The notes beneath the pieces were generated by a model. The model saw only the letters and a list, made by a program, of their open reading frames with translations. It was not told the DNA's origin and did no database searches. From Actinomycetota bacterium (GTDB lineage: Bacteria; Actinomycetota; Aquicultoria; SURF-47): a DNA stretch of 64,000 bases. The stretch spans positions 21,554-85,553 of the forward strand of contig QZJE01000011.1 in NCBI GenBank assembly GCA_003599235.1, read 5' to 3'. The position numbers and the translations under genes are program-made. Shown piece after piece: positions 1-8,607 of this stretch; the stretch's first letter is position 1; every line of letters begins with the position of its first letter.

Positions 1-3000
1 AACAGAGCTCATGGAAGAAATCTTTACCTTAATTGAACTGTCGTTGATATATGAACCCAGGGTTATAGGACTTAAATTCGTGCGGTATATAGATATGCTG
101 GCCTCGGCTGGAGAGGTAGGACCTAATACCGTGAAGTTGCCAACAGATGAATAAGCTCCGGTGCCGTTAGTATTGGTTGCTCTGACCTTGAAATAATAGG
201 TAGTTCCAGAACGCAAATCTGTTTTATCGATGTAGGTATTAGCAGTAGCTATATCAATACCAATATTGGTAGCTGCAGTATCGAAACCAAAAGATGTCTG
301 ATACTGGGTAGCAGCATCTGATGCACCCCAGGTAGCCCTAGCTGAATTATATGTTAAATCTGAGTAACTAAGACCGGTTGGAGCTGCCGGCGGCGTTGTA
401 TCTGTTCCAGCTGTTGAAAAAGAGGTATTATCCCCATCCCCGTTTTTAGCCTTTACTTGGATAGAATACAAAGTGTTAGCAGCTACCCCTGAGCTATATG
501 TAAGAGATGAAGACGTTGTCCAATAAGCAGTGCTACTTAAAGTACCATCAGCTTGAACATAGTTAGTACCATCGGTTGATACCGCATATTGGGTACCTGC
601 CGGATTTGTTGCCGGATTAACTGTAATGTCGATATGATAACCATATGTTTCGTCATAATCACCCGAGACCGTCGGAGCATCTGGAACAGATGCCTGAGTG
701 TATTTGGCGTTGCTGTCACCATAAGAAGTTCTATCGGAATCCAAGCTTAGCGCTCTTACGTAAAAACTATATTGTGTATTGGTACCTAATCCTGATATCA
801 ATTGTCCGCCGGCGCCACCCCAGTCGTCGTAGGTCCTGGCAACAGCTGATGTCCCCAAAGTTCCGTCAGCTTGAACATATTTATCTTCATCTACCTTTTT
901 AATTTCATAGGTTATTCCAGCAGGACTAGTGTTATCGTTTTGATCAATGGTTAGCCTAAGAGAACTACTTGAGATTGAGCTTAAACTAGTAATTCCCGGC
1001 GTATTAGGCAGTGTCCAGCGCTGAGCCGTACTCCCGTCGGCTGTTTCAAAATCACTATTTTTAGCAGTTACCATAAAGGTATACTGAGTATTGGCTGTAA
1101 GTGAGCTGATGGTTTGTCCAGATGCTCCTCCCCAAGTAGCATAACTTTGCCAAACAGTATCATCTACTCCTAAAGTACCGTCAGCTTGGACATACTGATT
1201 TAGGGTAGTTTCTTTTATGCGATAAACTACAGAGCTATCATTACCATTAGTATCGATTACCAGGCCTAAGCTGCTGTTAGATAAGGCTGACAAAGTAGGA
1301 GCTGATGGAGCTGCCGGCAAGGTATATTTTGTTGATGCCGTACATGGATTAGGATCTGCTGGAGTATCGCTGTTATATGAGATTACTTGAATATCATACC
1401 TGGCCCCGGCACTTAAACCGGTAATGCTGACAGAGCCGCTATTCCAGGCAGCAAAGCTCTGTTTAACTTCACTTGCTCCTAAAGTGCCGTCGGCTTGAAC
1501 ATATTGGGTAGTACCATTGGTTTTCTTAATGCTATAAGTAACTTCGCTTCCGTTGCCATTTGCACCAAAAGATAAATTAAGGCTGGTAGAGCTAGGAGAT
1601 GTAAGGCTAGATATAGTTGGAACATTTGCTAGGGTGTGCCGGTAAAAAGTGGCTGAGGCAGAATTGGCCACCGCTTCTGCATTCTGGGTTGTTATCCTGA
1701 AGCCATATTCTGTATTGCTTGATAGAGCTACTGAGGTAGTCCAAGAGTTAAGCTGACTAAACAAGCTCTCGGTATTGGTTACATTCTCATAGGTAACTCC
1801 GCTTAAGAGAGTGGTTAGATTGGTTAAGGTATGACTCGATAAATCAACAGTCATACCGGTTGCTGAAGGGGTTAAATCACTTTGGGTTAACTCAGGCGCT
1901 TCAATTAAGGTGTATTTGGCCGTACTTAAATCCGAGGCCGGGCCGTCGCCGCCGTCATTATAGGCATGAACATGAAATTGATAAGAGGTATTTGCGCTTA
2001 AACCACTAGCTGTTGTAGATGAGCTTGTTTTGCCCGATACCGTGCCCACTTCTGTCTCTGAGGTTTGATGGCTTCCGGCATAGACATTGTAACCGTTGAT
2101 ATCGTCATCATCGCCAGGTGTCCAGCTAACCAGCATCGAGTTTTCCCCCGGGCTAGAGCTTGCAACACCGGTAGGCGTATATGTAGGAGGCGGTGACTGC
2201 TCTACCTGCAGATACGGCCTGTTAGCTGAATCAGCCGACTGGTAAGTATAAATATTAGATGAGATGTCAGGAGCCCGCAGCTGAAAGTAAGCTGTGCCAG
2301 CAGATTTCTGGGCAATAACATCAGTAGTAACATCTAAACTGTTATAGCCGCTTGCCTGTGAGGGATTTTGTATCTGTCCTAGATTAGTTGATACGCCTAC
2401 TGTTGTCCATATTAAAAACGGACTGCCAGCGCTAAAAGCATCCGAGTGATACACTGTAGGCCCAGCTGAGCCCCCTTGACCTGAATAATTATTATAGAGA
2501 TAAAAAACAGCTGATGGGGTATTTGCAGGAATGCTGCTGGTCGGAAATTTAATATACATCCGGCCCTCATAATTTGAAGCAGTCTTTTTCACTTGCATAG
2601 TTGTTTGGTTAGCATTAATTGAATAAGTGCCCCCTTGGTTCTGGACATCAAAATCATCATCAACACTTGCAGGATAAACATCAATTGTAGGGTCCAAAAC
2701 AATCGGGTATTTATAACTCTTAAGCGACGGCAAAATCAAGCTTAGCACTTTACCTTTTAAGCGGTATCTTGCTATTCCTAGTTTTCCGGCTGCGTCATAG
2801 AAAATAGGCTTAGGCGTATGAAATATTTTTTTGCCGCTCTTCAGATAATAAATCTCTTTTTTCTTATCAAGTTTTACTTTAAGAGAAGTGCGTATTTTTT
2901 CTTTAAAAATATTAGGATGACCTTTGGCTTTTAAGATGTAGTTCTGCTTAAAACCCGTTGATCTAGCAATCCGTTCTACATCCGTATGGCGATAAGCATT

Positions 3001-3426
3001 TCTATAAAGAGCTATGTTTTCTTTTATCTGCGCTTTGGATTTTGTTGCACTCACAAGCTCTAACTTAACTGTTGATTTCTGAAAACTCATGGATGCGGTT
3101 TTGGCTGAAAAAGAATCCAGTTTTAACTGATATGGTACTTGTTTGGGGATTATCTTTTGGCCCTGTTTTTTTAGCTTGGTATCAATATTGGCCCACTTGC
3201 CATTTTCCTTATAGCGAACTGGCTCAGAATATATACGAAGGGTTTTTCGTCCGCCTTTAGCAAGAATAGATTCAGTATTTGATAATTGTAAGCTGGGATT
3301 ATTCTTCTTAGGTAGTTTATTTGAAGACTTAGAAATGCCTGGTGAGGTCAAAATAAGGACAAATATCGCAACCAGTGCAAATACTAAAATAAATAATAAT
3401 TTGTGCTGCAAACTTTTCTCTGTCAT
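1..3426 (-). CDS. Large fibronectin type III repeat surface protein (3' end outside window)
   Basis: I translated this minus-strand frame by hand: about 1142 codons are open and the frame runs off the left edge. A signal or anchor helix lies at about residues 9-28, followed by a basic, Lys-rich segment. A DNRLRE/CBM96-like region sits at about 245-400, and about seven FN3-like modules follow from about 410. Four modules share the motif YVQADGTL, spaced about 105 residues apart. The product is probably exported and adhesive or structural; substrate unknown. The start ATG at 3426 is preceded by a sigma-28-like promoter (3465-3492), a motif shared with other exported proteins in the window. It lies downstream of acsD, separated by a two-hairpin repeat. 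The C-terminus and any cell-wall anchor cannot be seen. Confidence 0.8.
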   Translation of the reverse strand, partial: MTEKSLQHKLLFILVFALVAIFVLILTSPGISKSSNKLPKKNNPSLQLSNTESILAKGGRKTLRIYSEPVRYKENGKWANIDTKLKKQGQKIIPKQVPYQLKLDSFSAKTASMSFQKSTVKLELVSATKSKAQIKENIALYRNAYRHTDVERIARSTGFKQNYILKAKGHPNIFKEKIRTSLKVKLDKKKEIYYLKSGKKIFHTPKPIFYDAAGKLGIARYRLKGKVLSLILPSLKSYKYPIVLDPTIDVYPASVDDDFDVQNQGGTYSINANQTTMQVKKTASNYEGRMYIKFPTSSIPANTPSAVFYLYNNYSGQGGSAGPTVYHSDAFSAGSPFLIWTTVGVSTNLGQIQNPSQASGYNSLDVTTDVIAQKSAGTAYFQLRAPDISSNIYTYQSADSANRPYLQVEQSPPPTYTPTGVASSSPGENSMLVSWTPGDDDDINGYNVYAGSHQTSETEVGTVSGKTSSSTTASGLSANTSYQFHVHAYNDGGDGPASDLSTAKYTLIEAPELTQSDLTPSATGMTVDLSSHTLTNLTTLLSGVTYENVTNTESLFSQLNSWTTSVALSSNTEYGFRITTQNAEAVANSASATFYRHTLANVPTISSLTSPSSTSLNLSFGANGNGSEVTYSIKKTNGTTQYVQADGTLGASEVKQSFAAWNSGSVSITGLSAGARYDIQVISYNSDTPADPNPCTASTKYTLPAAPSAPTLSALSNSSLGLVIDTNGNDSSVVYRIKETTLNQYVQADGTLGVDDTVWQSYATWGGASGQTISSLTANTQYTFMVTAKNSDFETADGSTAQRWTLPNTPGITSLSSISSSSLRLTIDQNDNTSPAGITYEIKKVDEDKYVQADGTLGTSAVARTYDDWGGAGGQLISGLGTNTQYSFYVRALSLDSDRTSYGDSNAKYTQASVPDAPTVSGDYDETYGYHIDITVNPATNPAGTQYAVSTDGTNYVQADGTLSSTAYWTTSSSLTYSSGVAANTLYSIQVKAKNGDGDNTSFSTAGTDTTPPAAPTGLSYSDLTYNSARATWGASDAATQYQTSFGFDTAATNIGIDIATANTYIDKTDLRSGTTYYFKVRATNTNGTGAYSSVGNFTVLGPTSPAEASISIYRTNLSPITLGSYINDSSIKVKISSMSSV

Positions 3427-3464
3427 TTGCTAAATAACTTATTATGTCTGTTTCTCCACTTATA

Positions 3465-3492
3465 ATATCGTCATTTAGCTGGAATTTCTTTA
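3465..3492 (-). promoter_or_regulatory. Sigma-28/sigma-D-like promoter of the FN3 surface gene
   Basis: On the minus strand, TAAA (3489-3492) is followed after 16 bases by GACGATAT (3465-3472). The known consensus is TAAA-N15-GCCGATAA/T. The predicted start site is about 30 bases upstream of the ATG at 3426. Confidence 0.45.
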
Positions 3493-3496
3493 ATGT

Positions 3497-3559
3497 TGTA
3501 GGGGCAGACCTCCTGGTCTGCCCAAATAAAAAGGGCACACACAGGGGTGTGCCCCTACA
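3497..3559. repeat. Two-hairpin GGGGC palindromic repeat
   Basis: The outer inverted repeat TGTAGGGGCA (3497-3506) / TGCCCCTACA (3550-3559) encloses two hairpins. These are GGGCAGACC/GGTCTGCCC (3502-3523) and GGGCACAC/GTGTGCCC (3533-3554). The element lies between the acsD stop and the promoter of the surface gene, so it may also end acsD transcription. Related palindromes occur at 16427-16450 and 53561-53591. Confidence 0.75.
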
Positions 3560-3584
3560 TTATAATCGTTTATTGTTCAACCGA

Positions 3585-4523
3585 TTATGATAGAGAATCG
3601 ATTATGTTTCTAACCAGCTTAATAGCCTCGGGATGGCGCATTACTAAGATATCGGCACCAGCCATCATCAAACTATTTGCAGTAACTGCTTCCCAGGTAA
3701 TAGCCCTGGTTTTAGGATCGCCCCAGGTTGGCTCCTCGTCAACTCCCACTTTGGCTTCCTTGGTTTTCCAGGTTTCAAGACCTAAATCGCAGATAATGGG
3801 CATATTAGTCATATCATCGTTTTGCTGCAATGCAGCTAAACGCAATCTTTCCATAATAGTATAGGTATACTCAAGGCCATAGCCCAAAGCACCAGTGGTT
3901 GGATCCATGATGATATTGTCAGCACTTACTCCCAGCTGGGTTATTAAGATATTGAGCTGCTTAGCAATATTGATATCTACAGGGGACTGAGCAATTACTT
4001 TATGGTTATAAGCCATAGCCGCAGCGGCAATAGCTTTATAGTTATCTTCTTGGGCGGGTCCGATGGCAATGTTTTTACCGTGAGCAACCTCAGCTACTTT
4101 TTTAAGTACTTCTTGGTCTTTTTCGATATTTCCTGAACCCATTACAATCAGCGGAATATCTATGGCATCAAGCACTTTTTTTGTCGTTTCAGCAGCATCA
4201 TCAGCAGAAGTATTCGAGCCATTGGGATCAGTGCTTCTTAATTGTAGGGTTACCATATCCGTCTTATAAGTATCCTGGCACTTCTTAGCCCAAGACGGCG
4301 GGTCATCTATAACATCAGCAAAGGGTTCTTTGGCCCAATCAGACCATTCTTCTGTTTCATCGTAGACTTCCATAGCAATTTTAGGCTTATTGGGCATATC
4401 TCCTTCGAAGGTATAGAACGGCATAGTGGTTTGACCGCCTACTTTAACCTCGCCCTCACCTGAGCCTAAAACCACTTCCCTTACTTTTCCGGTATAAGTT
4501 TCTTTAACAGTTTCAACTGGCAT
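3585..4523 (-). CDS. acsD: CO dehydrogenase/acetyl-CoA synthase delta subunit (corrinoid iron-sulfur protein small subunit)
   Basis: The 312-residue protein matches the AcsD/CdhD TIM-barrel family along its length; 'MPNKPKIAMEVYD' and 'DPTTGALGYGLEYTYTIMER' are recognisable stretches. With AcsC it forms the corrinoid iron-sulfur protein, which carries the methyl group from methyl-tetrahydrofolate to acetyl-CoA synthase in the Wood-Ljungdahl pathway; it is cytoplasmic. An AGGAGG box just before the ATG supports the start. It lies downstream of folD in the same direction, with 113 bases containing 'GAGGCGAG' word repeats between them. acsC and acsE, its usual partners, are not adjacent, so they must be encoded elsewhere. 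Confidence 0.93.
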   Translation of the reverse strand: MPVETVKETYTGKVREVVLGSGEGEVKVGGQTTMPFYTFEGDMPNKPKIAMEVYDETEEWSDWAKEPFADVIDDPPSWAKKCQDTYKTDMVTLQLRSTDPNGSNTSADDAAETTKKVLDAIDIPLIVMGSGNIEKDQEVLKKVAEVAHGKNIAIGPAQEDNYKAIAAAAMAYNHKVIAQSPVDINIAKQLNILITQLGVSADNIIMDPTTGALGYGLEYTYTIMERLRLAALQQNDDMTNMPIICDLGLETWKTKEAKVGVDEEPTWGDPKTRAITWEAVTANSLMMAGADILVMRHPEAIKLVRNIIDSLS

Positions 4524-4544
4524 ATTTTCCTCCTGAATAGTTAT

Positions 4545-4636
4545 TAGAGGTGTGAGGCGAGTTATTAGTTAACAACTCCCAGATAACCTCTTTTGTCCAA
4601 ACTTGGCTCGCCTCTAATCGCTCGCCTCTTAAAAAA
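4545..4636. repeat. Word repeats with GAGGCGAG / CTCGCCTC units
   Basis: The folD-acsD spacer holds inverted and direct copies of an octamer: GAGGCGAG near 4554, then CTCGCCTC twice near 4608-4628. It is one of several different word-like repeats at gene junctions in this window. I see no gene here. Confidence 0.5.
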
Positions 4637-5506
4637 CTATACAATTGATCTTTCAACCACTCCTGCTTGTTGTTTAGCTGCTTTAACCGTATTTCCCATA
4701 AGCATTGCTACCGTCATTAACCCTACCCCTCCGGGCACAGGAGTAATGGCTGCAGCTACTTCTTTTACCGCCTCAAAATCAACATCTCCGCAAAGTCCTT
4801 CTTCGGTTCGATTCATGCCAACATCTATTACCGCTGCTCCTGGTTTTACCATATCAGCGGTGATAAACTTTGGCTTCCCGATAGCGGCTACCAATATATC
4901 GGCGGTTTTTGTCTCAGCTGCCAAATCCTTCGTCCTGGAATGGCATATTTCAACAGTAGCATCATTATGCAAAAGTAATAAGGCAACAGGCTTGCCAACA
5001 ATATTGCTTCTTCCCACTATTACCGCTTTAGCCCCGGCCATCTCGATATTATATCTTTTTAAAAGCTCAATAATACCGCTTGGAGTACAAGATTCAAAGG
5101 TCGACTCCCCTACCATTAACTGGCCAACATTAAAGGGGTGCCACCCGTCAACATCCTTTGCCGGATCAATAGTCAGCAAAACTTCATGCTCATTAATTTG
5201 GCTAGGTACCGGCGATTGAACCAAAATACCATGTACAGAAGGATCATCATTCCAGCTTTTTACCAAAGCAAGCAATTCTTCCTGAGTGGTAGATGCCGGG
5301 AGCTGTTCTTTAATTGATTTAATGCCGATTAGCTTACAAGCTTCCTCTTTGTTTCTAACGTAAACATGAGAAGCAGGGTCGTCCCCCACCAAAGCAACAG
5401 CCAGGCATGGTTCTAAACCACCTTTTTTAAGTTCAGCCACCTCAGCAGCCAATTCGGCTTTAATATCAGAGCTAACTTTCTTGCCATCTATTATCTGAGC
5501 ACTCAT
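4637..5506 (-). CDS. folD: Bifunctional methylenetetrahydrofolate dehydrogenase / methenyltetrahydrofolate cyclohydrolase
   Basis: The 289-residue protein has FolD landmarks in order: 'YVRNKEEACKLIGI' with the catalytic Lys, 'ILVQSPVP', 'KDVDGWHPFNVG', 'VVGRSNIVGKP' (NADP site) and 'PGGVGLMTVAML'. The last motif is usually PGGVGPMT, so Leu replaces Pro. It interconverts methylene-, methenyl- and formyl-tetrahydrofolate and supplies the methyl branch of the Wood-Ljungdahl pathway, which fits its position between cooC and acsD. An AGGAGG box precedes the ATG. A 187-base gap upstream contains the 85-base structured repeat, so the gene may have its own promoter. Confidence 0.95.
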   Translation of the reverse strand: MSAQIIDGKKVSSDIKAELAAEVAELKKGGLEPCLAVALVGDDPASHVYVRNKEEACKLIGIKSIKEQLPASTTQEELLALVKSWNDDPSVHGILVQSPVPSQINEHEVLLTIDPAKDVDGWHPFNVGQLMVGESTFESCTPSGIIELLKRYNIEMAGAKAVIVGRSNIVGKPVALLLLHNDATVEICHSRTKDLAAETKTADILVAAIGKPKFITADMVKPGAAVIDVGMNRTEEGLCGDVDFEAVKEVAAAITPVPGGVGLMTVAMLMGNTVKAAKQQAGVVERSIV

Positions 5507-5600
5507 GCTTAACCTCCTGTTACTAACTGGTTAATCGATAGTCTAATTATTTTGCCATAAGCAGTACAAAATGTCATCAAAAAAATCGGTCAACATTGTA

Positions 5601-5697
5601 ATAAATCGAGGGGTGGCGCGCCGGTGGCTTTCGGACGCGCGCAATTTAATATGAGCACGTCGAAAGACTTCCGGGGTGACAGGACCCCGAGATTTAT
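5601..5697 (+). repeat. 85-base structured palindromic element, copy 1 (core 5607-5691)
   Basis: The core CGAGGGGTGGCGCG...GACAGGACCCCGAG is 85 bases long and has a second copy of the same length inside acsV. Possible pairings are GGGGT with ACCCC at the ends, a 9-bp stem CTTTCGGACG/CGTCGAAAG, and GCGCG (core 10-14) with CGCGC (core 32-36), which would form a pseudoknot. In this copy the conserved strand runs opposite to cooC and folD transcription. The right edge overlaps the cooC stop codon. ATAAATC flanks repeat in inverted form. Confidence 0.7.
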
Positions 5698-6518
5698 ATT
5701 ATCGCCTTCATCAGTTCATCAACTGCCTTAACAGCAAGAGAGTCGTCGCCCAAATCCATAACTGACTTTTCCGCCAAATCAAAATCAACTATCTGGGGGT
5801 CGTAAGGGACTATTCCAGCAAGCTTAAGGCCGCACTCTTCAGCTCTTTTAACTAATGCCTGAGGAACATAAAGAGCCATGTTAGAAGCAAGTAATTTTTT
5901 CTGCTTGACTGTTGCTTTTTTAACAATTGATTCTGGTAGATTAACTACTGCCCGGCCTACTACTAAGTAGCGCTCTTTAACATTTAGCTTTAGTTTATCT
6001 ACCAGCTCATTTACTTTGGCTGCCGTATCAATTCCTTTAACTGAAGGATCGGAGACTATTAATAAAACATCTACGTTTTGAGTAGTCTGGCGGCTTAAAT
6101 GCTCTAGTCCGGCTTGATTATCCATTACTACATATTTATAACTATCGGCTAATTCATCGATGTACTTTCGCAGAATATTGTTGACATAGCAATAGCAGCC
6201 TTTGCCCTCGCCCTGGCCCATAACCAGCAAATCGAAACCTTCGCTTTCAGTTAACACATCTTCTATTCTTAAACTGACAAAATCAGCTTTAGTTACACCG
6301 GCCGGAATTTTATTAACGGAGTCTAGAACATCTTCTCTAACGATGCCGACTGTTTCGTAATCTTTTATAGCCAGCAAGTCAGCTAAATTGGCGTCAGCAT
6401 CAGCGTCGACTGCCAGCACTGGAGCCTGACCGTTCTTGATGAGATATCTAATTATCAGCGAAGCTAGAGTGCTCTTTCCAACTCCGCCCTTACCGGCAAC
6501 AGCGATTTTAAATGACAT
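5694..6518 (-). CDS. cooC: CooC-type nickel-insertion ATPase for CO dehydrogenase
   Basis: The 274-residue MinD/ParA-type P-loop ATPase has a deviant Walker A, GKGGVGKST, at residues 9-17. The CooC-specific 'GKGCYCYVNNILR' (Cys108, Cys110) holds the metal-binding CxC of the dimer interface. CooC proteins use ATP to help insert nickel into CO dehydrogenase or acetyl-CoA synthase active sites. The ATG lies 4 bases after the acsV stop and shows no clear ribosome binding site, so translation is probably coupled to acsV. The structured repeat starts at its stop codon. Confidence 0.92.
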   Translation of the reverse strand: MSFKIAVAGKGGVGKSTLASLIIRYLIKNGQAPVLAVDADADANLADLLAIKDYETVGIVREDVLDSVNKIPAGVTKADFVSLRIEDVLTESEGFDLLVMGQGEGKGCYCYVNNILRKYIDELADSYKYVVMDNQAGLEHLSRQTTQNVDVLLIVSDPSVKGIDTAAKVNELVDKLKLNVKERYLVVGRAVVNLPESIVKKATVKQKKLLASNMALYVPQALVKRAEECGLKLAGIVPYDPQIVDFDLAEKSVMDLGDDSLAVKAVDELMKAII

Positions 6519-6522
6519 AGCA

Positions 6523-8535
6523 TTAGGATTGTAGCATTAATTTTTCAACCATTGGAAATCTGCTGACCTCCGTATGAGGCAAGAACAGGGCGGCTGTGTA
6601 GCGCTCCATAAAAGCAGGGTCGACAGAGAGTTCTAAGTAAGTCATTTTATTGGCAATTTGATGAGTGATATCAGCCATTTCTGCCGATATTGCAGCAAGC
6701 CTAGCTCCCATGAGAGAACCGTTACCAAGAAACTTAACTTTACTGCCTTCTATTTGAGGAAACATGCCAATAATAATTGCCTTATCAAGTTCTAAGTAAT
6801 GGCCAAAACCGCCGGCAATAAAAAACTCTTCTACTTGATCAACGCCTACTCCTACATTATCCAGCAAAGTAGTGATACCGGCATAAACAGCCGCTTTGGC
6901 TCTCATTAGATTATCAATATCAACTTCAGTGATAGTGATGTCGTAATCGGTAGCCGCCATCTCTTTTTCAGCCAGCACGTATTCCCAGCCGCTTTTGCCT
7001 TCTCTAACCCGTTTAGTTTCTAAATTTTTATGAAACTTACCACGCGGGTCAATAACCTTGGCTAAAAAAAGCTCGGCTAAACTATCTATTAAACCGCTGC
7101 CGCACAAACCGGCCGGTGGCTTATTGCCGATAGTTAAAATCATGGGCTCGTGGTCTTCCCAATTAATCCTAACCTGCTCAATAGCCCCTATTGTAGCCCG
7201 CATGCCATGCTTAATAGAGCCGCCCTCAAAGGCTGGGCCGGCTGAGCAAGCACAAGTCATCAGCCATTCTTTGTTACCTAAAACAATCTCACCGTTGGTT
7301 CCGACATCTATATATAAAGTGAGTTTATCGCTGTTGTACATGCCTGAGGCCAGCACTCCCGCCGTTATGTCGCCTCCGACATAACTAGCCCTGCCCGGCA
7401 CCATAAATACTTGTGAGCCGGAAGCTAGATTACTGATGCCGATTTCTTGGGGCCTAATATGGGGCCAGTGAGTGACTACCGGGATATAGGGTTCTTGGCG
7501 GATGTTCTTAGGACTTACTCCCAGAAAAAGATGAGCCATGGTAGTGTTGCCGGCAGCTGATACTAAAGAGATTTCCTCAGACTTTCTTTTAGCTTTTTCT
7601 AGCGCCTCAGTAGCTAATTTCATAAAAGCTTTAGTAGCTGTCTCTTGCAATTTCTTAAGTCCGTCACCTTTTAATGAATAAATTATTCGGGTGATAACGT
7701 CCTCGCCGAAACTTATCTGAGGATTGTAATCAGAAGCTGAACTTAAGGCTTCGCCAGTATTTAGATCTAATAGCTGGACAAATAAAGTGGTAGTGCCGAT
7801 ATCAAAAGCCACGCCCAGGTTAGATTTGGTGGTATCTCCAGGCTCTACCCTTACTAAATGCAGGTTATGGTGATCTTTTAAAAAGGTTGCCGTTACTTTG
7901 AAATCTTGTTCCCTGAGAACCTCCGATAAATTAGTCAGAGTCAAAAAATCAACTTCTAGTTCTTTATAGCCGGCAGCTTTAGCCGCTTGGCGCAGGCGGG
8001 TCAGATCGTCAGCATTGTTAGCTAGGTCTGGTTTGGCAACTTCTAAGTAAACTTTTTTAACTGCTGGATCAACTGTTACGCCTTTAACTAAGGAGGCTAC
8101 ATCTTCCTCTGTCAGCATCACGCCATAGGCAGCCGCTTCTTTTAGCCTTTCTAAAACTTCGCGCTCGCCTCTTCTGGCCTCTACCGGAATCCTAACCGTA
8201 ACATCGCCTTCAACAGTACAAAGACAAGCCAGCCGGTAACCTTTTTGAATTTCCTCTTCAGTCAAGTTTCCATAGGAGTTGCTTATTAATCCTAGCTCGG
8301 GGTCCTGTCGCTGCGGATTCCCATCGTGCTCAACTTTAGAGTTTGCGCGCGATGGGAGCCCTCCTTCGCGCCACCCCTCGCTGTCTTCAACTATTACCCG
8401 GCACTTGCCACAAACTCCCCGGCCACCACAAGTCGCACTGATATGGACTTCAGCCGCCATAGCCGCCCGAAGAAGATTCTCTCCTTGGGCTACTTCAACT
8501 GTAATATTGTCCGGTAAAAAAGTTACTTTAGGCAT
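6523..8535 (-). CDS. acsV: Corrinoid protein reductive activator (RACo), with an in-frame repeat insertion
   Basis: This is a reductive activator of the corrinoid iron-sulfur protein. The N-terminal 2Fe-2S ferredoxin domain has Cys36, Cys42, Cys45 ('CGGRGVCGKC') and Cys104/106. A C-terminal ASKHA-type ATPase follows, with 'FDIGTTTLFVQLLD' and several Gly-rich motifs. It uses ATP to reduce inactive Co(II) corrinoid to Co(I). I take the ATG at 8535 (670 residues) rather than an upstream TTG, because TGGTACAAT ends 8 bases before it and the family N-terminus 'KVTFLPD' fits. Residues 52-80 come from an inserted 85-base palindromic repeat between the ferredoxin Cys motifs. It is the first gene of the acsV-cooC-folD-acsD run. 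Confidence 0.93.
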   Translation of the reverse strand: MPKVTFLPDNITVEVAQGENLLRAAMAAEVHISATCGGRGVCGKCRVIVEDSEGWREGGLPSRANSKVEHDGNPQRQDPELGLISNSYGNLTEEEIQKGYRLACLCTVEGDVTVRIPVEARRGEREVLERLKEAAAYGVMLTEEDVASLVKGVTVDPAVKKVYLEVAKPDLANNADDLTRLRQAAKAAGYKELEVDFLTLTNLSEVLREQDFKVTATFLKDHHNLHLVRVEPGDTTKSNLGVAFDIGTTTLFVQLLDLNTGEALSSASDYNPQISFGEDVITRIIYSLKGDGLKKLQETATKAFMKLATEALEKAKRKSEEISLVSAAGNTTMAHLFLGVSPKNIRQEPYIPVVTHWPHIRPQEIGISNLASGSQVFMVPGRASYVGGDITAGVLASGMYNSDKLTLYIDVGTNGEIVLGNKEWLMTCACSAGPAFEGGSIKHGMRATIGAIEQVRINWEDHEPMILTIGNKPPAGLCGSGLIDSLAELFLAKVIDPRGKFHKNLETKRVREGKSGWEYVLAEKEMAATDYDITITEVDIDNLMRAKAAVYAGITTLLDNVGVGVDQVEEFFIAGGFGHYLELDKAIIIGMFPQIEGSKVKFLGNGSLMGARLAAISAEMADITHQIANKMTYLELSVDPAFMERYTAALFLPHTEVSRFPMVEKLMLQS
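8296..8380 (-). repeat. 85-base structured palindromic element, copy 2, inside acsV
   Basis: Read on the minus strand it starts CGAGGGGTGGCGCG and ends GACAGGACCCCGAG, exactly the same length as copy 1 (5607-5691). The central stem differs in sequence but is kept: TCCCATCG pairs with CGATGGGA. The loop blocks CGCGCAA and TGAGCACG are conserved. It is read through in frame without a stop and encodes residues 52-80 of AcsV. Confidence 0.75.
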
Positions 8536-8543
8536 GATTGTCA

Positions 8544-8552
8544 ATTGTACCA
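8544..8552 (-). promoter_or_regulatory. Extended -10 promoter of acsV (leaderless layout)
   Basis: TGGTACAAT on the minus strand ends 8 bases before the acsV ATG. No Shine-Dalgarno sequence lies in between. Confidence 0.5.
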
Positions 8553-8588
8553 GATACTACTCCCTACTCCCTACCACCTACTACCTAT
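8553..8588. repeat. Word-like repeat (CTACTCCCTACTCCCTACC type)
   Basis: Imperfect tandem copies of 'TACTCCC' and 'TACTACC' lie between the divergent acsV and ubiE/menG starts. They separate the two opposing promoters. Confidence 0.5.
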
Positions 8589-8591
8589 TTC

Positions 8592-8600
8592 TGCTACTCT
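8592..8600 (+). promoter_or_regulatory. Extended -10 promoter of the ubiE/menG gene (leaderless layout)
   Basis: TGCTACTCT ends 7 bases before the GTG at 8608, with no ribosome binding site. It opposes the acsV promoter across about 40 bases. Confidence 0.4.
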
Positions 8601-8607
8601 ATTCGTT

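Noticed and set aside
4593..5219. 208-residue plus-strand reading frame
   Set aside because: It is a shadow of folD, with no family features and no ribosome binding site.
5601..5697. A tetrahydrofolate or other known riboswitch upstream of folD
   Set aside because: The conserved strand runs opposite to folD and a second copy lies inside acsV coding sequence. The conserved blocks do not match the riboswitch consensuses I know.
5601..5697. Integron attC site
   Set aside because: No GTTRRRY/RYYYAAC ends and no cassette-like array or integrase nearby.
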